Assembly (NCBI GenBank): GCA_021405325.1
Contig: QWII01000026.1
Coordinates: 1-64,000 of the forward strand
Length of the DNA: 64,000 nucleotides
Direction: 5' to 3'
From: Caldilinea sp. CFX5
Lineage (GTDB): Bacteria; Chloroflexota; Anaerolineae; Caldilineales; Caldilineaceae
Shown here: piece after piece, positions 35,644-43,890 of the stretch
Layout: each line of letters opens with the position of its first letter
How positions within the stretch are numbered: position 1 is the stretch's first letter
Translations under genes and position numbers: made by a program
Notes under the pieces: generated by a model
Told to the model about the DNA's origin: nothing
Seen by the model: the letters and a program-made list of their open reading frames with translations, nothing else
The model's database searches: none

Positions 35644-36615
35644 ATGAAAGCGATTGTCTACACCCACTATGGCTCACCCGATGAACTTCAGTTCAAAGAA
35701 GTGGCCCAACCGACCCCCAAAGACAAGGAGGTCTTGGTCGAAGTCCATGCGGCGGCGGTCAATGCTGGCGACTGGCATCTCCTGCGGGGAAAGCCGTTCC
35801 TGATGCGCCTTGGTACGGGGCTGCGCAAACCCAAACACCCGATCCTCGGCGCTGACGTGGCCGGGAAGGTTGTAGCAGTTGGTCCTAACGTCACCCGCTT
35901 CCAGCCGGGGGATGAGGTCTTTGGCGATTTATCCGGTTCCGGCTATGGCGCCTTCGCCGAATATGTCGCTGCTGAGGAAAGCGCCTTCGTGCCGAAACCA
36001 GTGAATGTGACCTTTGAGCAAGCCGCCGCCGTGCTTTCGGCGGCGGTCACCGCCCTGCAAGGGCTGCGCGATGAAGGCCAGATTCAGCTTGGTCAGCAGG
36101 TGTTGGTCAATGGCGCAGCAGGCGGTGTGGGCAGCTTTGCTGTGCAGATTGCCAAGGCGCTCGGCGCCGAAGTGACCGGCGTGTGCAGTACGCGCAACGT
36201 CGAGATGGTGCGCAGTCTTGGCGCCGACCATGTCATTGATTATACCAAGCAAGATTTTACGCAGAATGGCCGCCAGTACGACCTGATTCTCGATGCTGCC
36301 GCCTATCGTCCGCTGGCGGATTTCAAGCGTGCCCTGACAGCTCATGGTCGCTACGTCATGGTTGGCGGCTCCGATCAACGCTATTTTCAGATGATGATCA
36401 TGGGGCCGTGGCTCTCACGGAAAGACGGACAGCACTTTGGCACCTTCGTCAAAGCAGCAAAGCCCAAGGATTTGGCGTTTTTGCAAGATCTGGTGGGTGA
36501 GGGCAAAGTCACCCCAATCATCGACCGCCGTTATCCATTGCGTGAAGTTGCCGAAGCGATCCGCTATGTGGAAACCGGACATGCGCACGGCAAAGTCGTC
36601 ATCACCGTGGCATAA
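35644..36615 (+). CDS. Quinone-oxidoreductase-type MDR reductase, copy 4
   Basis: 323 residues from the ATG at 35644, with a strong AAAGGAG 5 nt upstream. VNGAAGGVGSFAVQIAK binds NAD(P), followed by SLGADHVIDYTKQDF and the C-terminal VTPIIDRRYPLREVAEAIRYV. No zinc ligands. It probably lies in the same transcript as the CPBP gene. Confidence 0.85.
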   Translation: MKAIVYTHYGSPDELQFKEVAQPTPKDKEVLVEVHAAAVNAGDWHLLRGKPFLMRLGTGLRKPKHPILGADVAGKVVAVGPNVTRFQPGDEVFGDLSGSGYGAFAEYVAAEESAFVPKPVNVTFEQAAAVLSAAVTALQGLRDEGQIQLGQQVLVNGAAGGVGSFAVQIAKALGAEVTGVCSTRNVEMVRSLGADHVIDYTKQDFTQNGRQYDLILDAAAYRPLADFKRALTAHGRYVMVGGSDQRYFQMMIMGPWLSRKDGQHFGTFVKAAKPKDLAFLQDLVGEGKVTPIIDRRYPLREVAEAIRYVETGHAHGKVVITVA

Positions 36616-36621
36616 ATAAAG

Positions 36622-36769
36622 CCACAGTGAGACAGTAGGACAGTGAGACAGTAGGACAGTGAGACAGTAGGACAGTGAGACAGTAGGACAGTGAGCTTGT
36701 CGGCGTAGCACTGTCTCACTGTTTTACTGTCTCACTGTTTTACTGAACCACTGTCTCACTTATGCCACT
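36622..36769. repeat. 8-bp-phased tandem repeat hairpin (CAGTGAGA/CAGTAGGA)
   Basis: Alternating CAGTGAGA and CAGTAGGA units run in register from 36625 to 36695, then the complementary arm (CTGTCTCACTG and CTGTTTTA units) from about 36711 to 36765. It sits right after the MDR stop codon and may act as a 3' stem. Confidence 0.9.
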
Positions 36770-36849
36770 GTGTACTAGGAAATAGACTAAGCAGCCTTTC
36801 TCCTCAATTCTGGGTCGACTGAACCCAAACGACACCAAGGGGGTATTCA

Positions 36850-37866
36850 ATGAATCAGTATCTTTCTTCGCTTGAGCCACAAAAGCGAAGTCGCTGGCAA
36901 AAAATGCGCCGAGTGATGAAAACTATCGGCATTGTGTTCCTGGGCTTACTGCTGGTTGGGTTGATATATGAGCCGATGGCCGAACAAACCTATGTACAGA
37001 CCCACCAAGCGCCAGGGAAACTATTCCCAGTGGGTGACCATCAACTGCATGTGCACTGCACAGGGTCAGGTTCCCCAACCGTGGTGCTGGAAGCGGGACT
37101 GAGCGAAACTTCCTATAGCATGGCTGGCTGGATCGCGCCAGCCGTCGCCCAGGCGACCCGCGTTTGTGTCTATGACCGGGCGGGCTATGGTTGGAGTGAG
37201 GCTGCTAATGGTGTGCGAGATGGCGATGCCGTCGCCGCTGACCTTCACACGTTGCTCGCCCAAGCCGAAGAAAAAGGTCCGTATGTGTTAGCGGGGCACT
37301 CGACCGGTGGCGCCTATGTGCGCGTCTTCGCTGCCCGTTACCCGGAGCAGGTGGCGGGAATGGTCTTACTCGATTCCCAACCGAATGAAGCTTTTACTCG
37401 CTTACCAGACTATCCCGCTTTCTATGCCGTTTTCCACCCAGTGACGAAAGTATTGCCCTACTTGGCGCAAGTCGGGATCCCACGACTGCTCGCTTTCTCT
37501 GCCCAAACCGGTCTCCCCGCAGCGGCGAATGAGGGCGAAATCGCCGCTGGGGCGACGGTCCATCAGTACCGCGCACAGCGCGACGAAGTTGCGGGGATCC
37601 CCGCTGCACTTGAGCAAGCGCAGTCGCTGCAAAGTCTGGGCCACAAGCCGCTGATTGTGGTCACCGCACTGCTGGATGCACAAAAGGGGTGGCTTGCCCT
37701 CCAGGCCGAGATGACAAACTTATCGACAAATGGTGTCCAACGCGTCATTCCCAATGCAACCCACGCTTCCCTGATTTTGGACAAAGCCGATGCGGTCGCA
37801 TCTAGCCAAGCAATCCTGGATGTGGTTATGGCGGTGCGAACCGCGCAGCCGCTTGGCAACGAATAA
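36850..37866 (+). CDS. Alpha/beta hydrolase, membrane-anchored
   Basis: 338 residues. One N-terminal membrane segment (about 23-43) anchors the enzyme. The oxyanion region is VVLEAGLSE, the nucleophile elbow GHSTGGAYVR (Ser near 155), and a C-terminal NATHASLIL supplies the His. AAGGGGG lies 6 nt before the ATG. It is likely an esterase or lipase-like hydrolase facing the outside; substrate unknown. Confidence 0.82.
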   Translation: MNQYLSSLEPQKRSRWQKMRRVMKTIGIVFLGLLLVGLIYEPMAEQTYVQTHQAPGKLFPVGDHQLHVHCTGSGSPTVVLEAGLSETSYSMAGWIAPAVAQATRVCVYDRAGYGWSEAANGVRDGDAVAADLHTLLAQAEEKGPYVLAGHSTGGAYVRVFAARYPEQVAGMVLLDSQPNEAFTRLPDYPAFYAVFHPVTKVLPYLAQVGIPRLLAFSAQTGLPAAANEGEIAAGATVHQYRAQRDEVAGIPAALEQAQSLQSLGHKPLIVVTALLDAQKGWLALQAEMTNLSTNGVQRVIPNATHASLILDKADAVASSQAILDVVMAVRTAQPLGNE

Positions 37867-37931
37867 ACGTTACCTGATTCTGATGACGGTTGATGATCAA
37901 CGATTTTTATACCGATTTATAGAAGGGAGAA

Positions 37932-38423
37932 ATGGACGAAACGGCCGTGACCTATGGTTGGGTGGCAACGCAGGAAGCCTCAATCGGTGAGCTAAACCTT
38001 GTCTTTCCGATTGCCGCCGATAGTCGCTACTTGTGGGATTTCGCCACCTTACCAGAGTGGCAAGGCAGAGGGCTGTATCCGCGTCTGCTACAGGGGATTG
38101 TGCAGGCGGAGCGGGCGGAACGTTTCTGGATTCTCCATGCCCCGGAGAACTTGCCATCGGGTGCGGGAATCCAAAAGGCGGGCTTCCAGGCCGTCGGGCA
38201 GCTTTCGTTTCAGCGTGATAACACCCTTGGACTGCTGCCGTTTGGTCTGGCAGAACGAGCGCCTATCGGCGCAGCACTGTTGGGGGTGACGTTGATTGAG
38301 GGTGGATTAAGCCCGTGCTGGCGTTGTGTCAACCAAGTGGCCTGCACTTGTCAGGTTAACCCCGAAAGCTGTTCGTGTGCGGTTGCTGTTCGCGCATCCT
38401 CCCTACAATCATACCCGATGTGA
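37932..38423 (+). CDS. GNAT-like protein with Cys-rich C-terminal tail
   Basis: 163 residues. PEWQGRGLYPRLLQGIVQ (about 42-58) is the acetyl-CoA loop Q/RxxGxG/A of GNAT acetyltransferases, followed by FWILHAPEN and a GIQKAGF motif. The last 35 residues hold six Cys in CWRCVNQVACTCQ and ESCSC, unusual for GNATs and possibly a metal site. The N terminus is shorter than in typical GNATs. Confidence 0.65.
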   Translation: MDETAVTYGWVATQEASIGELNLVFPIAADSRYLWDFATLPEWQGRGLYPRLLQGIVQAERAERFWILHAPENLPSGAGIQKAGFQAVGQLSFQRDNTLGLLPFGLAERAPIGAALLGVTLIEGGLSPCWRCVNQVACTCQVNPESCSCAVAVRASSLQSYPM

Positions 38424-38467
38424 GATAGAACACGACCCTTGATCATAGGGTAATTTAGGAGCCAAAC

Positions 38468-39997
38468 ATGTCCCAGACAAAAAGCACAGGCGCGCGGCTA
38501 ACCATGCTGATCCTCATCAGCCTATTGTTCATTACTTTGCCGGTTACGTCAGCGGCTGCCCAAGGCTTGCCACTCGATCAGATTGATAAAGATCGAATCG
38601 ATGCCTATATTCAAGAAAGAATGGCGGTGGCCGGCATTCCTGGTCTCGCATTGGGCGTGGTCTATGGCGACCAGGTTGTCTATCTCAAAGGCTATGGCAT
38701 CGCCGGGCCGGATGGGCGGGCAGTGACTGCGCAGACGCCCTTCATTCTCGGTTCAACCTCTAAATCTTTCACGGCGCTGGCGGTGATGCAACTGGTGGAG
38801 GCGGGCAAGATCGACCTGGATGCGCCGGTCACCAAGTATCTACCCTGGTTTCGCACGAGTGATGCAGCGGCATCGGCCCAAATCACCGTGCGCAACCTGC
38901 TACATCAAAACAGTGGGCTACCGACCTACGAAGGCCGCCGGGGTCTCGCCGATAATGACCAGAGTAGCATGGCGCTCGAAAACGGTGTGCGAGCGTTGTC
39001 CAGCGTGCAACTCAGCCAGCCAGCCGGCCAGGGCTACGAATACGCCAATGAGAATTACGATACCCTGGGTCTGATCGTCCAGACAGTTTCAGGGCAATCA
39101 TACGAGGAGTATGTCCGTTCTGCCATCTTTGCCCCGCTCCAGATGAACCACAGTGCGGCTGCCCTTTCCGACCCAGCAGCCGCAGACCTCGCCACGGGCT
39201 ATCGCAATTGGCTATTTTGGCCGGTCGCCTTTGCGGCTCCCTACTCGCGCCGAACGCTCCCATCGGGTTTTCTGATTTCCTCGGCTGAAGACATGACACA
39301 CTATTTAAGCGCCCAGTTAAACGGCGGCAAGTATGGTGATCACCAACTCTTATCTCCACAAGGAATTGCTACGCTCCACACGCCTGGCGCAAAGATCAGT
39401 CCTTCGAGTTCGTATGGCATGGGCTGGGTGATCCAGGGTCAACCAGGATCAACCGCAATTTGGCACAACGGGGATGTCAGCAATTTCCACTCAAACCTGG
39501 GTCTGCTACCTGACCAACACATCGGGATTGTCATCTTGATCAACATCGGTAAAGCCTATAACAACGCCGCGATCAATATTCCAATTGAAGGTGTAGCCGC
39601 CATTCTTCTCGGAGAGAGCCTAACCGCAAGCACCAATCCTCCAGGAACCATCATCCCACAGATACTGCTGCTGGCTACGCTTCTTATTCCTATCCTTTGG
39701 ATCGTAGGGTCTTATCTGTCCATGAGGCATTGGCGCCAGCGCGCTGAACTCCCCCCGCACGGTAGCCGTCGTTTCTGGCGGCTCTATCTGCCGCTGGCAA
39801 TCGATCTTTGTCCGCTGGGTCTGGCCTGGATAGTCGTACCAACCCAGTTCCATACGCCTATGAAAACGATTGCTGTGTACGCTCCCGATCTGTTTGTCGT
39901 GATCGTCACGCTGACTGTCCTGAGCGTGGGCTGGGCAATCGCTCGCACCTTCTTTACCCTTTACCCTCGTCGTCTCCTGAAGCAGGCAAGTCGTTAA
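38468..39997 (+). CDS. Serine hydrolase, class C beta-lactamase / PBP-like
   Basis: 509 residues. Signal peptide about 1-32; SxxK motif in LGSTSKSFTAL near 97; YxN in EYANENYDTLG near 198; HxG in IWHNGDVSNF near 330. Three hydrophobic segments at the C terminus (about 400-500) tether it to the membrane. Members are D-Ala-D-Ala peptidases, esterases or lactamases, so resistance cannot be inferred from sequence alone. TAGGAG precedes the ATG. A terminator-like hairpin follows. Confidence 0.87.
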   Translation: MSQTKSTGARLTMLILISLLFITLPVTSAAAQGLPLDQIDKDRIDAYIQERMAVAGIPGLALGVVYGDQVVYLKGYGIAGPDGRAVTAQTPFILGSTSKSFTALAVMQLVEAGKIDLDAPVTKYLPWFRTSDAAASAQITVRNLLHQNSGLPTYEGRRGLADNDQSSMALENGVRALSSVQLSQPAGQGYEYANENYDTLGLIVQTVSGQSYEEYVRSAIFAPLQMNHSAAALSDPAAADLATGYRNWLFWPVAFAAPYSRRTLPSGFLISSAEDMTHYLSAQLNGGKYGDHQLLSPQGIATLHTPGAKISPSSSYGMGWVIQGQPGSTAIWHNGDVSNFHSNLGLLPDQHIGIVILINIGKAYNNAAINIPIEGVAAILLGESLTASTNPPGTIIPQILLLATLLIPILWIVGSYLSMRHWRQRAELPPHGSRRFWRLYLPLAIDLCPLGLAWIVVPTQFHTPMKTIAVYAPDLFVVIVTLTVLSVGWAIARTFFTLYPRRLLKQASR

Positions 39998-40021
39998 GCG
40001 CAAAACATAGCTCTATTCCAT

Positions 40022-40066
40022 GCCTGTGCAGGCTGACGCGTCAGCCTGCACAGGCGATTTGTTTTT
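40022..40066 (+). terminator. Intrinsic terminator after serine hydrolase
   Basis: A perfect 17-bp stem (40022-40038 with 40039-40055, no loop bases by strict pairing) is followed by TTTGTTTTT at 40058-40066. Confidence 0.7.
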
Positions 40067-40087
40067 CTCACCATGCCCAGTCGCAGT

Positions 40088-40158
40088 AATCACCACAGTA
40101 ATCACCAGATCAATCACCATGTATGGTGATGACGCCTCACCACATTGCTTGGTATCCT
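40088..40158 (+). promoter_or_regulatory. Type B promoter, second copy
   Basis: AATCACCACAGT (40088-40099), AATCACCAGATC (40100-40111) and AATCACCATGTA (40112-40123), then TGGTGATGACGCCTCACCAC, and TATCCT at 40153-40158. The third box to -10 distance is 41 bp, the same as at 34505/34546. ATCACCAT-GT-ATGGTGAT at the third box is also an inverted repeat. Confidence 0.75.
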
Positions 40159-40232
40159 CTTAACGAAGCAAAGCACGAAACCAACGACACAAAAACTGTC
40201 AAACATCATTAAATTAAAAAGGAGAAAGTACG

Positions 40233-40970
40233 ATGAGTGCTAAAGTAACGGTCAACACGTATCGAACGACGGCCATCGTCGTCGGGGTAGTCTACTTGGC
40301 TGGGTTTGTGGTCGGCATTGGCGGGGAGATGCTCTTCCAATCCGTTCTGGGAGCGCCGGATTCCCTGGCTACGCTTTCCGCCAACAGCATGACGGTGGCG
40401 ATTGGCGCGCTGCTCTGGCTACTGGCGGTCGCAGGCGATGCGGCGCACGGGGTACTGCTCTTCCCGATTCTGAGGCAACACCACGAACGTATTGCGGTTG
40501 GCTATCTGGCCGCCCGGATCATGGATGCTCTCTTCATTGCCATCATGGTGATCTTCATCCTGTTGCAAGTCCCACTGGGCAACGCCTATCTGAACGCCGC
40601 GACCGCCGATGTGGCCGCGCTGCAAACCCTGAGTACGCTCTTCACCCACGGGCAGCACGTTGCCTACCAGATCGGCATGAGTACGCTGGGCGCGGCTGGG
40701 TTGCTGCTCTGCTACACGCTTTACAAGGCGACGTTGGTACCGCGCTGGCTGGCCGTTTGGGGTCTTGTGGGCTATGCGATCATCTTGGTCGGGATGCTGT
40801 CGGAACTCATGGGTTCCGGGCTGGGGCTGGCGTCCTCCCTGCCCGGTGGTCTGTGGGAGGTCTTTATGGGGGTGTGGCTGATCGTGAAGGGGTTCAACAC
40901 TTCAGCCTTCGCTGCCGAGTCGGCCACAACCGCGATCAATGTCGATAATGCGCGTTTGTCGGTGGCATAA
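40233..40970 (+). CDS. DUF4386 domain membrane protein
   Basis: 245 residues, seven or so membrane segments. TYRTTAIVVGVVYLAGFVVGI at the N terminus and LYKATLVPRWLAVWGLVGYA, then SLPGGLWEVFMGVWLIVKGFN at the C terminus are DUF4386 features. AAAAGGAGAAAG precedes the ATG. Function is unknown; it is first after a type B promoter and 26 nt upstream of an MDR gene. A truncated paralog lies at 42454. Confidence 0.8.
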   Translation: MSAKVTVNTYRTTAIVVGVVYLAGFVVGIGGEMLFQSVLGAPDSLATLSANSMTVAIGALLWLLAVAGDAAHGVLLFPILRQHHERIAVGYLAARIMDALFIAIMVIFILLQVPLGNAYLNAATADVAALQTLSTLFTHGQHVAYQIGMSTLGAAGLLLCYTLYKATLVPRWLAVWGLVGYAIILVGMLSELMGSGLGLASSLPGGLWEVFMGVWLIVKGFNTSAFAAESATTAINVDNARLSVA

Positions 40971-40996
40971 TCTAAAAAATCTGAGGAGAAAATCTT

Positions 40997-41974
40997 ATGC
41001 AAGCAATGGTCTATCACAACTATGGTTCACCCGATGTATTAAAACTGGAAGAAGTGCAAAAGCCCACACCCAAGGATAACGAAGTCCTGGTCAAGGTTCA
41101 TGCCGCTTCCGCCGCCGCAGGCGATTGGCATCTATTGCGCGCCGACCCGTTCCCGATACGCTTCATGGCTGGGCTGCTCAAACCAAAGTACAAGATCCTC
41201 GGGGCTGCCGTTGCGGGGCGGGTGGAAGCGGTAGGCCGCAACGTTACGCTCTTCCAACCCGGTGACGCGGTCTTTGGGGACTTATCCCTGTGTGGCTTTG
41301 GCGCATTTGCCGAATATGTGGCGGCGCCTGAAAATGCCTTCGTGCTGAAGCCTACCCGGTTGACCTTCGAGCAAGCCGCAACCGTACCAGTGTCGGCTGT
41401 CACCGCCTTACAAGGGCTGCGCGCCGGACAAATTCAGTCAGGGCAGCAGGTGCTGATTAACGGGGCATCCGGCGGCGTCGGCACCTTTGCCGTGCAGATT
41501 GCCAAAGCCTTTGGTGCGGAAGTCACGGCCGTATGCAGCACAAGCAAAGTTGAAATGGTGCGTGCGCTGGGCGCTGACCATGTCATTGATTACACCAAAG
41601 AAGCGTTCACCCAAAGTGACAAACGTTACGACCTGATCCTGGCGGCTAACGGCTATCAACCCTTTGCCGCCTATCAACAGGCTTTAACGCCTACAGGCTG
41701 CTATGTGATGACTGGCGGCGCCACGCGGCAAATGTTCGAAGCCATGCTGCTTGGCCCCTGGCGCTCCAAGAAGGGGGGTCAGCAACTGGGGAATCTCCTG
41801 GCGAAACCCTGCCAAAAGGATTTACAGTTGATGAAAGAGTTGATCGATGCCGGCAAAGTGACACCCGTGATCGATCGTTGCTACCCGTTGGCCGGGGTGC
41901 AGGCTGCGATCCGCTATGTGGAAGCCGGTCACGCCAAAGGGAAAGTCGTCATCACCGTGGCGCAGAACGATTAA
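40997..41974 (+). CDS. Quinone-oxidoreductase-type MDR reductase, copy 5
   Basis: 325 residues. INGASGGVGTFAVQIAKAFG, ALGADHVIDYTKEAF and VTPVIDRCYPLAGVQAAIRYV are all present; no zinc cluster. GAGGAGA precedes the ATG. It lies in one operon with the DUF4386 gene, under the type B promoter. Confidence 0.85.
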   Translation: MQAMVYHNYGSPDVLKLEEVQKPTPKDNEVLVKVHAASAAAGDWHLLRADPFPIRFMAGLLKPKYKILGAAVAGRVEAVGRNVTLFQPGDAVFGDLSLCGFGAFAEYVAAPENAFVLKPTRLTFEQAATVPVSAVTALQGLRAGQIQSGQQVLINGASGGVGTFAVQIAKAFGAEVTAVCSTSKVEMVRALGADHVIDYTKEAFTQSDKRYDLILAANGYQPFAAYQQALTPTGCYVMTGGATRQMFEAMLLGPWRSKKGGQQLGNLLAKPCQKDLQLMKELIDAGKVTPVIDRCYPLAGVQAAIRYVEAGHAKGKVVITVAQND

Positions 41975-42050
41975 TGCCACTGGGACGCTCACGGTGGATT
42001 GGGGCATAGCTGCTACCTTTTGATAGAACTATACTCACCTTCACGCCAAA

Positions 42051-42109
42051 AACAATACCTTGTTCAACACTTTAGTATCTATACAACAACACCTGTCTGT
42101 CGCTATACT
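42051..42109 (+). promoter_or_regulatory. Type A promoter, third copy
   Basis: ACTTTAGTATCTATACA at 42069-42085 is identical over 17 bp to 21079-21095. TATACT at 42104-42109 keeps the 26-bp box-to--10 spacing. AACAATACC (42051-42059) precedes it. Confidence 0.75.
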
Positions 42110-42180
42110 GTCGGTAAATGACACAACCACAATAGACCGACAGGCACGATCACGGGAAGATGGCACGGAGGGATGGGGCA

Positions 42181-42453
42181 ATGACAAACAACCTTCAGAC
42201 AAAACGGGATCCCGATGCCCCGATGATCTATCAGATCAGGCTTGCGGGCCATTTGGGGGCGCAATGGACGACGTGGTTTGATGGCCTGACCATTACGCTG
42301 GAAGAGAGTGGTGCAACCCTATTAACTGGCCCAGTGGTCGATCAAGCGGCGTTGTATGGCTTGCTCAAAAAGGTGCGTGATCTGGGGCTGCCTTTGCTCG
42401 CTGTCAATTGTGTGAACGCCGGCCAGGTCGATGGGCCGGATGACAAAGTGTAA
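42181..42453 (+). CDS. Conserved ~90-aa protein, paralog 2
   Basis: 90 residues from the ATG at 42181, 7 nt after GGAGGGA; an ATG at 42160 is possible. It shares IYQIRLxGHL, GLTIT, LxGPVVDQxALxGLLKKVRDLG and LPLLAVN with the protein at 21152. No known domain is recognised. Like its paralog it follows a type A promoter and precedes a truncated DUF4386 gene. Confidence 0.7.
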   Translation: MTNNLQTKRDPDAPMIYQIRLAGHLGAQWTTWFDGLTITLEESGATLLTGPVVDQAALYGLLKKVRDLGLPLLAVNCVNAGQVDGPDDKV

Positions 42454-42780
42454 GCGCCGAACAATCGTCAAGCCTACCAGCTTGGCATGATCACCCTGGG
42501 GCTGGCCGGTTTGCAGCTTTGTTGCACTTTGTACAAGGCAACGCTTGTACCACGTTGGCTGGCTATCTGGGGTCTCGTCGGCTATGCCATCATCGCTACC
42601 GGAATGGTAGCGGAATTCATGGGTTCCGGGCTGGGGTTGGCTTCGTCGCTGCCTGGTGGTCTGTGGGAGGTGTTCATGGGCGTTTGGCTGATTGTGAAGG
42701 GCTTCAATACGCCGGCCATCGCTTCGGCATCTGTCCCAAGCGAGATCAACCCGGAGCAGGTGCGTTTGTCGGTCGCCTAA
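42454..42780 (+). pseudogene. N-terminally truncated DUF4386 remnant
   Basis: In the same frame as the ~90-aa gene and directly after its TAA. The reading NNRQAYQLGMITLGLAGLQL, then LYKATLVPRWLAIWGLVGYA and SLPGGLWEVFMGVWLIVKGFN matches the last 95 residues of the protein at 40233. A start at 42487 would give a 97-aa product. The front two thirds of the gene are gone. Confidence 0.7.
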
Positions 42781-42813
42781 ATAGAGCTTACGCATCGAAT
42801 ACAAGGGTAGACA

Positions 42814-42890
42814 GGCCAGACCTCCGGGAAGGGGGCAATTGCCGGCTTGTCATACGGAACAGTTCCCGCCCCCTTCCCGGAGGTCTGGCC
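42814..42890. repeat. 22-bp perfect hairpin
   Basis: 42814-42835 pairs with 42869-42890. The remaining gap to 43049 has GTATCTATCA at 42971-42980, a possible degenerate type A box. Confidence 0.85.
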
Positions 42891-43049
42891 GGCTCGTACA
42901 TAAGTCCTAATAAAATAATCTGGTGGTTGATGATAGCAGCTTATGGTCAACCACCGGAGCAAAGGGCAATGTATCTATCAAGTGGCAGCCCAGTGTAATC
43001 ATACAAAATAAACTTATCCAGCGCTATCATTCAAACAAGGAGCAGCAAA

Positions 43050-43748
43050 ATGAATGCAATCCAGAAAACCGCCAGAATGACTGGTTTACTTTATCTCGCC
43101 ATCGCGCTACTCAGTATCTTTGGGTTGACCTATGTTCCCGCGACCTTGATTGTCGCCGGCGACGCCGCCGCCACCGCCAATCGTATTATGGCTGCCGAGT
43201 CGCTCTTCCGCCTTGGCTTTATCAGCAACATCCTTACCTTTACCATCAATATCTTTGTCGCTATACTGTTGTATAAATTGCTGGCTCCGGTGAATAAAAT
43301 GCTGGCAGCATTGATGGTCATTCTCATTCTTGTTGGGGTGGGGATTGCCATGCTCAATGAACTAAATCAAATGGCTGCCCTGTTGTTGCTGGGCGGTGCG
43401 GACTATCTGACTGCCTTTACTACCGAGCAACGGCAAGCGCTGGCCGCGCTCTTTCTCACCCTCCGTGAACATGGCTTGATGCTCGGTCATCTCTTTTTTG
43501 GTCTTTGGCTCTTTCCCCTGGGCTATTTGATCATCAAATCAACGTTCCTCCCCAAATGGATCGGCTTCCTGTTGCTGGTGGCGGGGGCGGGCTATGTGGT
43601 TGATTTTGCGCTCTTTTTTCTTGTGCCAGGGATTACCATCAAAGTCAGTGTGTTTACTTTTGTTGGCGAGGTCTGTCTGCTCTTGTGGCTACTGATCAAA
43701 GGCGTCAATGTCGAACGGTGGCAGAAACGGGCGCTTGCGGTTGCCTAG
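43050..43748 (+). CDS. DUF4386 domain membrane protein, second full copy
   Basis: 232 residues with seven membrane segments. KTARMTGLLYLAIALLSIFG, LLLLGGADYL and a C-terminal LLIKGVNVERWQKRALAVA are recognisable. AAGGAG precedes the ATG by 7 nt. Function unknown. Followed by a 31-bp hairpin, then two MDR genes. Confidence 0.78.
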   Translation: MNAIQKTARMTGLLYLAIALLSIFGLTYVPATLIVAGDAAATANRIMAAESLFRLGFISNILTFTINIFVAILLYKLLAPVNKMLAALMVILILVGVGIAMLNELNQMAALLLLGGADYLTAFTTEQRQALAALFLTLREHGLMLGHLFFGLWLFPLGYLIIKSTFLPKWIGFLLLVAGAGYVVDFALFFLVPGITIKVSVFTFVGEVCLLLWLLIKGVNVERWQKRALAVA

Positions 43749-43750
43749 TA

Positions 43751-43826
43751 TATCACCGCGAATCACAGGATTAGCGAATCTTTTCCTGCCAGACGAGATT
43801 CGCTAATCCTGTGATTCGCGGTGATA
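43751..43826. repeat. 31-bp perfect hairpin
   Basis: Arms 43751-43781 and 43796-43826 match exactly around a 14-nt loop. Confidence 0.92.
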
Positions 43827-43890
43827 GTGGCGGGGAGACTTACGCTATCAGAACTTTGCTGATAAAACAAGAGAGATGGGGAGAAAACCG

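Noticed and set aside
36622..36769. Possible attenuator or riboswitch
   Set aside because: It lies after the MDR stop codon, is built of simple 8-bp repeats and has no aptamer-like conserved core.
38468..39997. Antibiotic-resistance beta-lactamase
   Set aside because: SxxK, YxN and HxG are shared by esterases and D-Ala peptidases, and the C-terminal membrane tether is atypical for a resistance enzyme. Kept as serine hydrolase only.
42971..43007. Fourth type A promoter before the 43050 DUF4386 gene
   Set aside because: GTATCTATCA resembles the box but the distance to the best -10 is 28 rather than 26 bp and the hexamer is poor; left as a possibility only.
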